Shown here: positions 47,250 to 56,112 of the stretch, piece by piece
Position numbering within the stretch: position 1 is the first letter of the stretch
Layout of the letters: each line of letters opens with the position of its first letter
NCBI RefSeq assembly: GCF_014697625.1
Contig: NZ_JACJSG010000008.1
Location: 62,001 to 126,000 of the forward strand
DNA: 64,000 nucleotides
Reading direction: 5' to 3'
Origin: Anabaena azotica FACHB-119
GTDB taxonomy: Bacteria > Cyanobacteriota > Cyanobacteriia > Cyanobacteriales > Nostocaceae
Program-made: the position numbers and the translations under genes
The notes under the pieces: generated by a model
What the model was told of the DNA's origin: nothing
The model's database searches: none
What the model saw: the letters and a program-made list of their open reading frames with translations, nothing else

Positions 47250-48056
47250 TCACTCAGTTTGAGTATTTTGTTGTTGAGCCTGTAATTGTTGTAACTGTTC
47301 AATGCTTAAACCAGTGACATCAACAATTGTTTCCAAATTGATACCTTTATTAATCATTTTGATGGCAATCTCTTGATTTCTTTGCTCAATCCCTTGCTCA
47401 ATCCCTTGCTCAATCCCTTGTTCAATCCCTTCTTGCAAGATATCTTGATAAATCACTGATTCGCGCATAATATCACTCCGCAAAATTCTTCTAATCACGT
47501 CTTTATTTAATATTAGCCCAGCTAACACTGCTGTTGACGCAGCAAGATTACTTCTAATTCTAGTATCTTGAAGCGATTCAATAACTTCGGCAACTTCTTC
47601 TAAGGTTCGTGTTTGGTCATCGGTTTGGGTTAAAGTTGCAAACGGTAGCAAACCAGGAAAATTCAAAAATGTCTCGGTTGGCTGTTCCCAAAGTCGAATT
47701 ACTTCAAATCTGTGCCAGCTATTTTCTAAAACAAACTCAGTTTGATAAACTAGCTCAGAATCGCTTGGTTGTAAATAAATCACAACCTGACGCATTCGCT
47801 TATGAGGAAATCTTCGATATACTCGCAACCGATAATCAGCCATCCGAAAGGGAATCTCAGCACTTGGTTTAGTTTGAAATTCCAAATGGAGGACAATTTC
47901 ATCTGACTGCAACAAAATTAGTGCATCCGCACGTATAGGTTCAAGTGATAATTCAGATGGGCTAAGTTGAGTCAGTGTGATTGGTTCATTCAGTAGCCAA
48001 GTTGCAAAGTCACTGGAAAATGATTCGGCAAGGAATTTACAGACGTTATCAAACAT
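47250..48056 (-). CDS. Rpn-family (recombination-promoting nuclease/putative transposase-like) protein
   Basis: 268 residues. The N-terminal PD-(D/E)XK domain is seen in LEPIRADALILLQSDEIVLHLEFQTKPS (D44, E59, Q61), then MADYRLRVYRRFPHKRMRQVVIYL. The C-terminal part has the family's four-fold EQGI tandem tract and a small helical tail (INLETIVDVTGLSIEQLQQLQ). RpnA-type proteins are DNA nucleases linked to recombination; many also act within mobile modules. The 3' end has been duplicated twice in tandem downstream. Confidence 0.88.
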   Translation of the reverse strand: MFDNVCKFLAESFSSDFATWLLNEPITLTQLSPSELSLEPIRADALILLQSDEIVLHLEFQTKPSAEIPFRMADYRLRVYRRFPHKRMRQVVIYLQPSDSELVYQTEFVLENSWHRFEVIRLWEQPTETFLNFPGLLPFATLTQTDDQTRTLEEVAEVIESLQDTRIRSNLAASTAVLAGLILNKDVIRRILRSDIMRESVIYQDILQEGIEQGIEQGIEQGIEQRNQEIAIKMINKGINLETIVDVTGLSIEQLQQLQAQQQNTQTE

Positions 48057-48195
48057 GGACTTTCATTATTATCTTGTCTATTTAATTACTTATGTATAAT
48101 TAATACTTAGTTTTAGAAGTATATGTAGGCATTGTTCACAATATCATGGTTTTGGTGGGCAGTGCAGCGCCCTACAGATAATTAACTATTAACTT

Positions 48196-49536
48196 ATGAG
48201 TTCAGTAGATATTCTCATTCTTTCCAATGGCCCTGGCGAAATTACAACTTGGGTGCGTCCTGTAGTGAAGGCTTTGCGGGAAAAATTGGGTAATGACCGT
48301 GAACAGGTGAGGATTTCTGTAGTTTTGTCACCATGTCCTAATGCTAGTGGCAAAGAAGCAGCGATCGCACTTTCTTACCCCGAAGTAGACCGAGTACAAT
48401 CAGCAGAGTATTTCTGGCAATTTTTACTCTGGGGCAAAACCTGGGAAAATTGGGATTGGAGAAGCCAAGGTGTAGTTGTTTTCCTCGGAGGCGACCAGTT
48501 TTTCCCCGTAGTCATCGGCAAAAAACTCGGATACCGTACAGTAGTCTATGCTGAATGGGAGGCTAGATGGCATAACTTAATTGACCGCTTCGGAGTCATG
48601 AAACCCCAAGTCGCAGCTAAAGTTTCCCCCAAATACGTCGACAAATTCACCGTTGTCGGCGACCTCATGCTATCAGCCGAGTCCTCTACTCCCCAGTCCC
48701 CAGTCCCCAGTCCCCAGTCCCCAATCATTGGTATTTTACCAGGGTCGAAAGCTGCTAAATTATCTCAAGGTGTACCTTTAACTTTAGCGATCGCCGAATA
48801 CATCCACAGTAAAATACCCCAAACAAAGTTTGTCATTCCCGTAGCGCCAACATTAGATTTACAAACTTTAGCCAGTTTTGCCGACTCCCAAAAAAACCCA
48901 TTTGTGGAAACTTTTGGTTTCTCTAGTGCTTCCTTAATTGTCGCAGAGGAAAGCCATCAACGCTCAATCATGAAAACAAGTAATGGTTTAGTTGTAGAGT
49001 TGTGTCAAGAAAATCCTGCTTATGAAATATTATCGCAATGTAGTATTTGCTTAACCACAGTAGGCGCAAACACAGCCGAATTAGGCGCTTTAGGTGTGCC
49101 GATGATTGTATTGCTACCCACACAACAACTTGATGCTATGCGTTCTTGGGATGGTTTACCAGGATTATTAGCCAATTTACCTGGTGTGGGTTCGACCTTT
49201 GCCAAAATCATTAATTGGTTATTTCTCAGACGCAAAGGTTTATTAGCATGGCCTAATATTTGGGCGCAGGAAGAAATAGTTCCAGAACTTGTAGGTAAAC
49301 TCCAGCCCCAAGAAGTTGGGGAAATGGTTGTAGATTATTTGCATCATCCAGAAAAGTTAGAAGACATAAGAGCAAAACTTCGCCTTGTTCGCGGCGAAGG
49401 CGGTGCAGCCGAAAAGTTAGCAAATTTAGTAGAAGAAGAGTTAACAATTCAAAATTCAAAATTCAAAATTCGCGCATTAAAGACATTTTGCCTACGGCAC
49501 GCTACGCGAACAGATGGGGATTTAAACTCCGACTGA
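48196..49536 (+). CDS. Lipid-A-disaccharide synthase-related glycosyltransferase-like protein
   Basis: 446 residues. The GT-B-type fold is recognisable from DILILSNGPGEITTWVRPVVKAL, VVFLGGDQFFPVVIGKKLGYRTVVYAEWEARW, IGILPGSKAAKLSQGVPLTLAIAEYI and CLTTVGANTAELGALGVPMIVLLPTQ; it resembles LpxB but is a distinct cyanobacterial group, so the true acceptor is unknown. Residues about 162-176 are an in-frame insertion of CCCCAGT units (nt 48680-48722). The last 33 residues or so, from EELTIQNSKFKI on, are read from TTCAAAA units and the 50-bp inverted repeat, which also provides the stop. Confidence 0.85.
   Translation: MSSVDILILSNGPGEITTWVRPVVKALREKLGNDREQVRISVVLSPCPNASGKEAAIALSYPEVDRVQSAEYFWQFLLWGKTWENWDWRSQGVVVFLGGDQFFPVVIGKKLGYRTVVYAEWEARWHNLIDRFGVMKPQVAAKVSPKYVDKFTVVGDLMLSAESSTPQSPVPSPQSPIIGILPGSKAAKLSQGVPLTLAIAEYIHSKIPQTKFVIPVAPTLDLQTLASFADSQKNPFVETFGFSSASLIVAEESHQRSIMKTSNGLVVELCQENPAYEILSQCSICLTTVGANTAELGALGVPMIVLLPTQQLDAMRSWDGLPGLLANLPGVGSTFAKIINWLFLRRKGLLAWPNIWAQEEIVPELVGKLQPQEVGEMVVDYLHHPEKLEDIRAKLRLVRGEGGAAEKLANLVEEELTIQNSKFKIRALKTFCLRHATRTDGDLNSD
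49464..49513. repeat. 50-bp repeat, inverted partner of 46111-46160
   Basis: Identical over 50 bp to the reverse complement of 46111-46160. It lies inside the 3' end of the LpxB-like gene, preceded by three AATTCAAA units, and encodes part of that protein's C-terminal tail. Confidence 0.85.
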
Positions 49537-49649
49537 AACTGATACTACCTATAGACGTAGGGGTCTTAAACCCTTTTATTTACGATAAAAAGTTTATGAT
49601 TAGAAGATTTTAATAAAAATTGGATAAAAGCTTGGGGACTTGAATAACT

Positions 49650-50249
49650 ATGCAAACTATTGATTTAGGCTTACAGGGAAAAGCTCGTATTTGGCAGGAT
49701 GAACCATTTGTTTTTCCTGGCAATTATCGACCTATTTATTATCCTATAGTCGAAGAAAGGATAGAGACAACCTTGAATGATACAAAAACGGGTATACTTT
49801 CCCAAACGGAAGTTATGATAGAGATATTAGCGCCTTTAGGAGCTAGATTCCTGTATGGCTGCTTAGGTGCTATGTTTATGCCAAATAACTCTGGCAAATT
49901 AGTATTGACTGTTTGTATCTCTACTGAATCGGAGCCTCAACTTGACAATTCGCTTGCATCATCGTTAGATGTAGTGAGAAATGGCATTATTGAAGAGTAC
50001 GCTTCTAGTATTTTTGAGGGTGCAAAATTAAAGTTACAAGAAAATGGCATCAGCAATATATTCGGATCTGGAGAAGTTTATTTTAGATGGGGTGCTTTTG
50101 GGGAAATAGGCTCGTCTATAGCTTTCTTTCACGATCTAGCTTATGCAGTAATTCAACTCATGGTTAATGATAAAGGACAGTCTGATAATATTAAGTCTCC
50201 TGTCAAAAATTTTTTGGAACAATCTTTGTCAACTGCAAATAATAATTAA
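49650..50249 (+). CDS. Hypothetical protein
   Basis: 199 residues, family not recognised. No signal peptide or membrane span; mixed alpha/beta with RFLYGCLGAMFMPNNSGKLVLTVCIST and YFRWGAFGEIGSSIAFFHDLAYAVIQLM. The upstream TTGGGGACTTGAATAACT gives a weak Shine-Dalgarno. It may be an immunity-type or scaffold protein; I do not assign a function. Confidence 0.7.
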   Translation: MQTIDLGLQGKARIWQDEPFVFPGNYRPIYYPIVEERIETTLNDTKTGILSQTEVMIEILAPLGARFLYGCLGAMFMPNNSGKLVLTVCISTESEPQLDNSLASSLDVVRNGIIEEYASSIFEGAKLKLQENGISNIFGSGEVYFRWGAFGEIGSSIAFFHDLAYAVIQLMVNDKGQSDNIKSPVKNFLEQSLSTANNN

Positions 50250-50280
50250 GCGACTTGCAGATAAAAAATATGCAAAATTT

Positions 50281-50341
50281 AGGGTGCGTCAGTATAAGAA
50301 ACCCTAGCTAGACCAAAAAAATATTGAAACTGACGCACCCT
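50281..50341. repeat. Inverted repeat between convergent genes
   Basis: AGGGTGCGTCAGT (50281-50293) and its exact complement (50329-50341) enclose 35 bp. It lies between two convergent genes and could act as a bidirectional terminator. The GTGCGT motif recurs in intergenic DNA, for example near 5145, so it may also be a small dispersed repeat. Confidence 0.6.
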
Positions 50342-50378
50342 ACTAACTAATGACAACTGACAACTGACAACTGACTAA

Positions 50379-50762
50379 TTAATCTGATTGTCCATCACGT
50401 CTGCCTAGTTCGTAAACACCGCAACCCATACAGGCTAGTAAGCCCATGCTGATAGCCCAACTGCGGCCTAAGCTGATTTCTACGCCCCAATTGCATAAGC
50501 CGCCAACTACCAGAAACGGCACAATACTGAAAAGTGAGGCGTAAAAGGCGTTTTGGGATTCTCTGGCTTTGCGAGTTTTTTCAAATTCTGACTTGCTAGT
50601 ATACAGCGATCGCTCGGCAAAGTTGAACCAACGGTTGAGTTGTTCGATGACCCACTCACTCACCGGGAAAAAGCCTAGATATAGCGCCAAAGACCACAAA
50701 CTTGCTCCGGCGATCGCAATTGTGTTTAATTCAAACGAGAAAGGTAAAATTTCAGTCAGCAT
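50379..50762 (-). CDS. Conserved-looking small membrane protein
   Basis: 127 residues from the ATG at 50762; the frame is open further, but AGGAAG lies 10 nt before this ATG and the upstream part reads repeat-like sequence. Three membrane segments (about 15-33, 72-92, 97-115) with a charged stretch between them (ERSLYTSKSEFEKTRKARESQNAFYASLF). Function unknown. Confidence 0.75.
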   Translation of the reverse strand: MLTEILPFSFELNTIAIAGASLWSLALYLGFFPVSEWVIEQLNRWFNFAERSLYTSKSEFEKTRKARESQNAFYASLFSIVPFLVVGGLCNWGVEISLGRSWAISMGLLACMGCGVYELGRRDGQSD

Positions 50763-51249
50763 GGCTTGAGGTCTTCCTGCAAATCGTCGCCTTGACACCC
50801 CAACTGGGGTCAATCGACATATTCAGCAATTTTAAGCATAAAACCTAACAATATTTTGAGTACTTGACAACCATCTTTTGAAGTAAGTTTTCATCAATTG
50901 CTGCTGTGCCATATTTTGCCATCATTTCTCAATTAACTAATTATATGCGTAAATTTCAATATTAAGTATTATATTTTACATTACGTTTAACTCGTTACAA
51001 ACCATGTATTAACAGGTTATTTAGTTATTTTTTAGATAGATTTGACAGGTTAAAGCTTTATATCTTAATGTATTTGACTATGTATAGATATTTTTCAGTA
51101 TATACGGAAAGAAAAATTATAAAAAAATGATAAACATCACGTTTGGCAATAGTTAAATATAAATTTTGTAAGTAGTTTTCACAAAGTTTTTTATCAAAGA
51201 TTTATAAAGATTGGCTTCAATTACTATTAAGCGGCTTGAGTAATCAAAA
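50763..51249. other. Intergenic region upstream of the M23 peptidase gene
   Basis: About 490 bp between divergent genes, AT-rich, no supported gene and no clear repeat. It holds the promoters of both neighbours. Confidence 0.4.
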
Positions 51250-51951
51250 ATGAATTATAATCAACGAAAAGTAGCATTTTCAGGAGCTACACTTTTAGCA
51301 TTGGGTTTAAATATACTGGGTTTCATAACTTTATTACCTAAAGCCGAAGTGGTTATAGCCAGAGAAACACGACCAAGTAGAACAGCTACAAGTGGAAATG
51401 GTTGGTTAGCAGCTTCTTTTCCTGTAGAGAACTTTCAAGCTTATACCTCTGCTTTTGGTTATCGCCCTTCAGCTACTGGCGGTAATGGTTGGGAATTTCA
51501 TAGTGGTTTAGATATTGCTGCTCCTCAAGGTAGTTATATTCGTAATTGGTGGGCTGGTACAGTGGTTAAAGTAGGTGATAAAACTGCCTGTGGTACGCAC
51601 GTCGTCATCAAATCAGGCCAGTGGGAACACACCTATTGTCACATGGAAGGATATGTAGACACAGCTAGTGGTCGCCGTTTTTTAATTGACCGCATCGGTG
51701 GGATTCAAATTTGGGAAGGACAAATAATACCCACAGGAGCGAGAATTGGTAGAGTAGGGATGACCGGACGCACCACTGGGCCGCATCTGCATTGGGGGTT
51801 GAAATACGCCAATAATTATGTAGACCCAGCAATGGTTTTGCGAGAAATGTTTGCTCAACAACAAATTGCTAGAGGTCGTGGTAGGGTAAACATTCAACAA
51901 TCACAAGTAATTATTCAACCGGGAAAGAATAGCGGTAGTGTTGGCTATTAA
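51250..51951 (+). CDS. M23 family peptidase (peptidoglycan endopeptidase-like)
   Basis: 233 residues. N-terminal membrane or signal segment (about 9-30), then a LytM/M23 domain with zinc ligands H84 and D88 in FHSGLDIAAPQG and H179/H181 in GPHLHWG. It likely cleaves peptide cross-links of the cell wall in the periplasm. All metal ligands are present, so it is probably active. The short C-terminus is Gln-rich. Confidence 0.93.
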   Translation: MNYNQRKVAFSGATLLALGLNILGFITLLPKAEVVIARETRPSRTATSGNGWLAASFPVENFQAYTSAFGYRPSATGGNGWEFHSGLDIAAPQGSYIRNWWAGTVVKVGDKTACGTHVVIKSGQWEHTYCHMEGYVDTASGRRFLIDRIGGIQIWEGQIIPTGARIGRVGMTGRTTGPHLHWGLKYANNYVDPAMVLREMFAQQQIARGRGRVNIQQSQVIIQPGKNSGSVGY

Positions 51952-51975
51952 TTAGCTGATACCAATTCTAAATCC

Positions 51976-52005
51976 TGTAGAGACGTTGTATGCAACGTCT
52001 CTACA
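51976..52005. terminator. Hairpin repeat after the M23 gene
   Basis: Near-perfect 30-bp palindrome (TGTAGAGACGTTG, then TA, then the complement). It lies 25 bp past the stop of the M23 gene and before the stop of a convergent gene. A second copy lies at 53568-53597, also just after a gene end, so it is a dispersed hairpin repeat that probably ends transcripts. Confidence 0.7.
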
Positions 52006-52013
52006 ACTTATTG

Positions 52014-52202
52014 TTAGGGCTTTTTATATTGAGTCATCAGATTATATATAGAAATAAAAACTAATAGAAAACAACTACTCAACAGCGATACACTGAGTGT
52101 TATAAAAGCAGGTATATTCATAGATTGAATCAAAATGATAGCTCCAATACTGAAAAGAGTGGCAGCTATAAAACTAATTAAGCTGACTACATTCTTATTC
52201 AA
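52014..52202 (-). CDS. Hypothetical small two-span membrane protein (TTG start)
   Basis: 62 residues. The start is TTG at 52202, decided by a perfect AAGGAGG 6-7 nt upstream. Two hydrophobic helices (about 7-25 and 30-52) with a short polar tail (YNLMTQYKKP). Family not recognised; a membrane micro-protein. Confidence 0.7.
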   Translation of the reverse strand: MNKNVVSLISFIAATLFSIGAIILIQSMNIPAFITLSVSLLSSCFLLVFISIYNLMTQYKKP

Positions 52203-52570
52203 AATGTCCTCCTTAACGTATTGTGTTCAGCCGTAATTTACTAATAATTCATTAGCGTCAGAGATTACTGTAAACACAGTGACTGTAAATGCAGCGATGT
52301 TTTTGCTAGGGCGAAGTAGGTCGTCGTAAATAATTAAAGGTTTGTAGTAAGGACTTTAGTCCTCAAATCAGGGCTGAAGCCCTTACTACGAACTGACCGG
52401 GCGACAAAAAATAATAATTGAACGCAGATGAACGCAGATGAACGCAGATAAATGTGTACATCTGCAAGCTAGGAAACGTTATATAAATAGTAAAAATGTT
52501 TAACAGATGTATCTATAAGCAGGTGAAAATGCTTATTATATAGATAACAAGGAAATTGGTTAAATGTTGT
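52203..52570. other. Intergenic region with colour-coded repeat pairs
   Basis: About 370 bp without a gene. It contains AGTAAGGACTTTAGTCC / GGGCTGAAGCCCTTACTAC (about 52345-52390), which folds into a hairpin and has a relative near 52870-52900, and three AACGCAGATG units (about 52420-52450) like those inside nifJ. Confidence 0.5.
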
Positions 52571-52747
52571 ATGAAAGTCAAACGTCTAAAAATTCAATCT
52601 TTTCGCGGGATTGGGGATTTGACGCTAGAGTTCGACCAAACTGAGCCAACTGTAATTATTGGTATCAACGGCGTAGGTAAGTCAAGTATTCTTGACTGTC
52701 TTGCCATTCTTATATCCCAACTAATAGGACAACGAACAACTAGATAA
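52571..52747 (+). pseudogene. N-terminal fragment of an SMC/RecF-type AAA ATPase
   Basis: 58 residues from ATG at 52571: KVKRLKIQSFRGIGDLTLEFDQ, then Walker A VIIGINGVGKSSILD. Full proteins of this group have several hundred residues; here the frame stops at 52747 soon after the P-loop and no remainder follows in any frame. It is therefore a truncated remnant of an ATPase often found in defence or mobile modules. Confidence 0.8.
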
Positions 52748-53109
52748 TGATGGACAATATACTCCATTTTGTGCTGCGATCGCCTACATACTCCACAATT
52801 ATTTTTAAAGCAATCAATCCACTTTTTACTTGATAAACTACTTCTGACGATGTAAATAATTTAAGGTATGTAATAAGGACTAAAGTCCTTACTACGAACT
52901 TGATTGACGTAAATTTATATTTCTAAATATAGTTTGACTTATTCTATATGAATTACTTAAAATTTAACTGTCGTTTTAAAAATAACACCCTTACATAAAA
53001 TACGGTCAGTAAGGATGTTATTTGCCTTGTAAATCCTCATTGGACTTACATTTAAATATGCAATTTTTTCTCCTATTTATCGTCTATTAGTCGGAAAATT
53101 CTGACTAAT
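52748..53109. other. Intergenic region after the ATPase fragment
   Basis: About 360 bp. No gene, and no recognisable continuation of the ATPase. A TAATAAGGACTAAAGTCCTTACTAC hairpin repeat (about 52870-52896) resembles the one at 52345-52390. The rest is AT-rich. Confidence 0.45.
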
Positions 53110-53256
53110 TTATTCTAGAGATGGCTTGTCTTTGTATGGTTCACCTTCAAAAGGTTGGTAGCCAGTTGAGGGATAGTTATCATGATTGGGACTGAATAAC
53201 TCTGCTACTGCTTCTGCAACATATTCTAAGGTTTCTTCAATAAATGTCAGAGACAT
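53110..53256 (-). CDS. 48-residue small protein
   Basis: A short frame missed by a length cut-off: MSLTFIEETLEYVAEAVAEL, then FSPNHDNYPSTGYQPFEGEP, then YKDKPSLE. The N-terminal half is an amphipathic helix; the second half is polar and rich in Pro/Tyr/Asn. GAGGA lies 9 nt upstream of the ATG at 53256. The composition, defined Shine-Dalgarno and the ordered N-P-S-T-G-x-Q-P-F motif look like a true micro-protein, but I do not know its role. Confidence 0.65.
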   Translation of the reverse strand: MSLTFIEETLEYVAEAVAELFSPNHDNYPSTGYQPFEGEPYKDKPSLE

Positions 53257-53633
53257 TGTTAAATCCTCAATTGCGAGATATTATCAAGGTAATCTCTAGA
53301 CTTGTCAGTAGTATTACAGAAGTTTGTAGATTTCGTATCAAATTTCTAGATAAATATTCTACTTAAGTAAAATAAGTAAATAAAAAAGAAACTAAGTTCT
53401 TTTTATAACAATTTATTTCTACTCATATGGAAAAGCAAGCTACGCGGTAGCTTTGCGTAGCGAAGAAAGGGCTATACTGAGCAATTAAAACAGTCTTGTT
53501 ACTTAACTTTTCAACTAAACTGTTTTACCTCATACCAATCCTCTATGAACTTGCACCGAATAAATAATGTAGAGACGTTGCATGCAACGTCTCTACAGTG
53601 AAGAATAAAGTGCATCTTCATCAAGAGAGGGTA
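53257..53633. other. Intergenic region with hairpin repeat
   Basis: About 375 bp. It includes the promoter of the 48-residue gene, a GCAAGCTACGCGGTAGCTTGCGTAG-like dispersed repeat (about 53431-53465) and the 30-bp palindrome at 53568-53597 just past the helicase gene's stop. Confidence 0.45.
53568..53597. terminator. Hairpin repeat after the helicase gene
   Basis: Perfect 30-bp palindrome (TGTAGAGACGTTGCA plus complement), lying 37 bp past the stop of the minus-strand helicase gene. Same unit as at 51976-52005. Confidence 0.75.
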
Positions 53634-55952
53634 TCACTCCACCTTTTGCAACTGGGCTACTCTAGGGTCAATTATCTTTTGTCCCAAACTAGGGAATTTA
53701 ATCGCTACAGATAACTTACCACCTGCACCAAAAACGTGTGTGATTTCCCCAATACCAAAGGTTTTATGTAATACTCTGTCGCCTACTTGCCAATTGTTGG
53801 AAGCTGCTTGTTTACCATTGCTGGTTGATGCTGGTTTAGTATAAGTTTGCCGGACATTGTGCTGGGTTGTTAATAATTCTGCGGGTAGTTCGTCGAGAAA
53901 TTGCGATCGCAATGCAGGTTCCCGTGAACCATACAAGCGGCGTTCACGCGCAAAGGATAAATACAAGCGTTCTTGGGCGCGGGTAATTCCCACGTAACAC
54001 AGGCGGCGTTCTTCTTCCAAAGCTGCGGGATCATTCATAGAACGGTAGTTGGGGAATAGTCCTTGTTCCAAGCCTACCAAAAACACGACAGGAAATTCCA
54101 AGCCCTTAGAGGCGTGCAGAGTCATGAGAGAAACTGCTGTTTGTCCTTCCTTGAGGTTATCCAAATCAGAACTGAGGGCTGTACTTTGCAAGAAAGCTGT
54201 TAAAGAAACATCTTCGTTTTCTTCTTGAAATTGCAGGACGGCGTTGTATAATTCCTGCACGTTTTGAATTCTATCTTCGGCTTCGTCTGTCCCCTGGCTT
54301 TGTAAATCCTGCACATAACCAGACTCATCTAAAATCCCCGTAACTATCTCTGTGACTGGGGTTGTAGCTATCTGTTCTTGCCAACGTGCAATCATTTGGG
54401 CAAAACCATTCACAGCTTTAGCGGAACGTCCAGCTAAAGTATTAACTGAGGTTTCATCACTTAATATTTCCCAAACAGTTGTGCCTAATTGTTGGGAAGC
54501 ATTGATTAAGTTATCGATGGTAGCTTTACCAATACCGCGCCGGGGTGTGTTGATAACTCGCAGTAAACTAACTGTATCAGATGGATTAGCGATCGCTCTT
54601 AAATAAGCTATGACATCTTTGATTTCTTTGCGGTCATAGAACTTCATCCCACCTACAACTGTGTAAGGAATTTGATTTCTGACTAACAATTCTTCAAAGG
54701 GACGAGATTGGGCGTTAGTTCGATACAGAATAGCAAAGCTACCCCAATCTAATTCAGGATTTTGATGTTCTAATGTGCGAATTTGCCTAATCGCAAAATC
54801 AGCTTCTTCTAATTCATCATCTGCCTTATGACAATAAATTTCCTCACCTGCTCCCCGCGTTGCTTTGAGAATTTTATCTATGCGTTGAGTATTATTCTCA
54901 ATCAGTTCGTTAGCTGCTTGGAGAATGTTTTCACAGGAACGATAGTTTTCTTCTAACTTCACCATCGTCCGGGTATCTTCATCGGGCAAACCATCACCGA
55001 AATCATTCTGAAATTCTAGCAAGATGGTAAAGTCTGCCATTCTAAAACTGTAAATAGATTGGTCGGCATCACCTACTACAAATACTGAGCGATTTTGCCA
55101 ATCCCACTCACTTTTTCTATCTTCGCCATTCGTAACTAACAAGCGAATTAAATCATATTGAGTACGATTAGTATCTTGATATTCATCTACTAAAATATGG
55201 CAAAACTTCCGATGCCAATAACCTAAAACTTGCTCATTTTGTTGAAATAATCGCGTCGGAACTAAAATTAAATCATCAAAATCAAGGGCATTATTTTCTG
55301 CTAGTCTATCTTGATAACGATTGTAGACATCAGCAATTACCCTACCCCGATAATTGGGTTGTTCCTTTTCAAATTCTTGGGGTGAAAGACCTTGGTTTTT
55401 GGCATTACTAATGGCGTAACGTACAGAACGGGGTTCAAATTTCTTATCGTCTAAATTTAATTGTTTAGTAACGATATCTTTAATAATACCCTGCACATCT
55501 GATTCATCAAAAATGGAAAAGTTGCGATTCCATTTTCGCCCTTTTTCATCTTGATATTTTTCGATATCGAAGCGGAGAATGCGAGAAAATAGACTGTGGA
55601 AAGTACCACACCACAAGTCTTTGATCACATCTTTGTAAACGCGCGATCGCAGTTTAGTTTGTTCGTATTCTGCCAGTAAATCCAACCTTGTGCCATATTC
55701 TGACAACGCCAATTGTTCAGCAAATAGACGTTGAATCCTTTCTTTCATTTCCCGCGCCGCTTTATTGGTAAAAGTCACCGCCAAAATGTTTTCAGGTGCA
55801 ACACGGTGTTTCAGAATTAAATTAGCAATTCGATAAGTCAGCGCTCGTGTTTTACCAGAACCAGCGCCAGCAACAACTAACAACGGCCCACAATAGTGTT
55901 CCACTGCTTGACGTTGGCTAGGATTAAGATGGCTGAGAAAGTCAGTAGTCAT
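53634..55952 (-). CDS. pcrA: UvrD/PcrA-type ATP-dependent DNA helicase
   Basis: 772 residues. SF1A 3'-5' helicase for repair and displacement of RecA or replication blocks. Walker A VAGAGSGKT (28-36), AVTFTNKAAREMKER, LVDEYQDTN (motif II), VVGDADQSIYSFR, VSLMTLHASKGLEFPVVFLVG and YVGITRAQERLYL are intact. The C-terminal WQVGDRVLHKTFGIGEITHV is the Tudor-like RNA-polymerase-contact module of PcrA/UvrD. Start at 55952 begins MTTDFLSHLNPSQRQAVEHY, as in the family. Confidence 0.95.
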   Translation of the reverse strand: MTTDFLSHLNPSQRQAVEHYCGPLLVVAGAGSGKTRALTYRIANLILKHRVAPENILAVTFTNKAAREMKERIQRLFAEQLALSEYGTRLDLLAEYEQTKLRSRVYKDVIKDLWCGTFHSLFSRILRFDIEKYQDEKGRKWNRNFSIFDESDVQGIIKDIVTKQLNLDDKKFEPRSVRYAISNAKNQGLSPQEFEKEQPNYRGRVIADVYNRYQDRLAENNALDFDDLILVPTRLFQQNEQVLGYWHRKFCHILVDEYQDTNRTQYDLIRLLVTNGEDRKSEWDWQNRSVFVVGDADQSIYSFRMADFTILLEFQNDFGDGLPDEDTRTMVKLEENYRSCENILQAANELIENNTQRIDKILKATRGAGEEIYCHKADDELEEADFAIRQIRTLEHQNPELDWGSFAILYRTNAQSRPFEELLVRNQIPYTVVGGMKFYDRKEIKDVIAYLRAIANPSDTVSLLRVINTPRRGIGKATIDNLINASQQLGTTVWEILSDETSVNTLAGRSAKAVNGFAQMIARWQEQIATTPVTEIVTGILDESGYVQDLQSQGTDEAEDRIQNVQELYNAVLQFQEENEDVSLTAFLQSTALSSDLDNLKEGQTAVSLMTLHASKGLEFPVVFLVGLEQGLFPNYRSMNDPAALEEERRLCYVGITRAQERLYLSFARERRLYGSREPALRSQFLDELPAELLTTQHNVRQTYTKPASTSNGKQAASNNWQVGDRVLHKTFGIGEITHVFGAGGKLSVAIKFPSLGQKIIDPRVAQLQKVE

Positions 55953-56112
55953 TTGTTATTAGTCATTGGTCATTGGTCATTAGTCATTAGTCCATAGTCA
56001 ACAGTCCATAGTCCATAGTTTTTCTCCTCACTCCCTCATCTCCCTCATCTCCCTCATCTCCCTCATCTCCCCCCACTCCCTCATCTCCCTCATCTCCCTC
56101 ATCTCCCCACTC
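55953..56112. repeat. Short tandem repeats between helicase and kinase genes
   Basis: TTAGTCATTGGTCA/CATAGTC units (about 55955-56015) followed by CTCATCTCC units in about ten copies (56025-56108). Same types as near 7.05, 27.1 and 34.6 kb. Confidence 0.75.
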
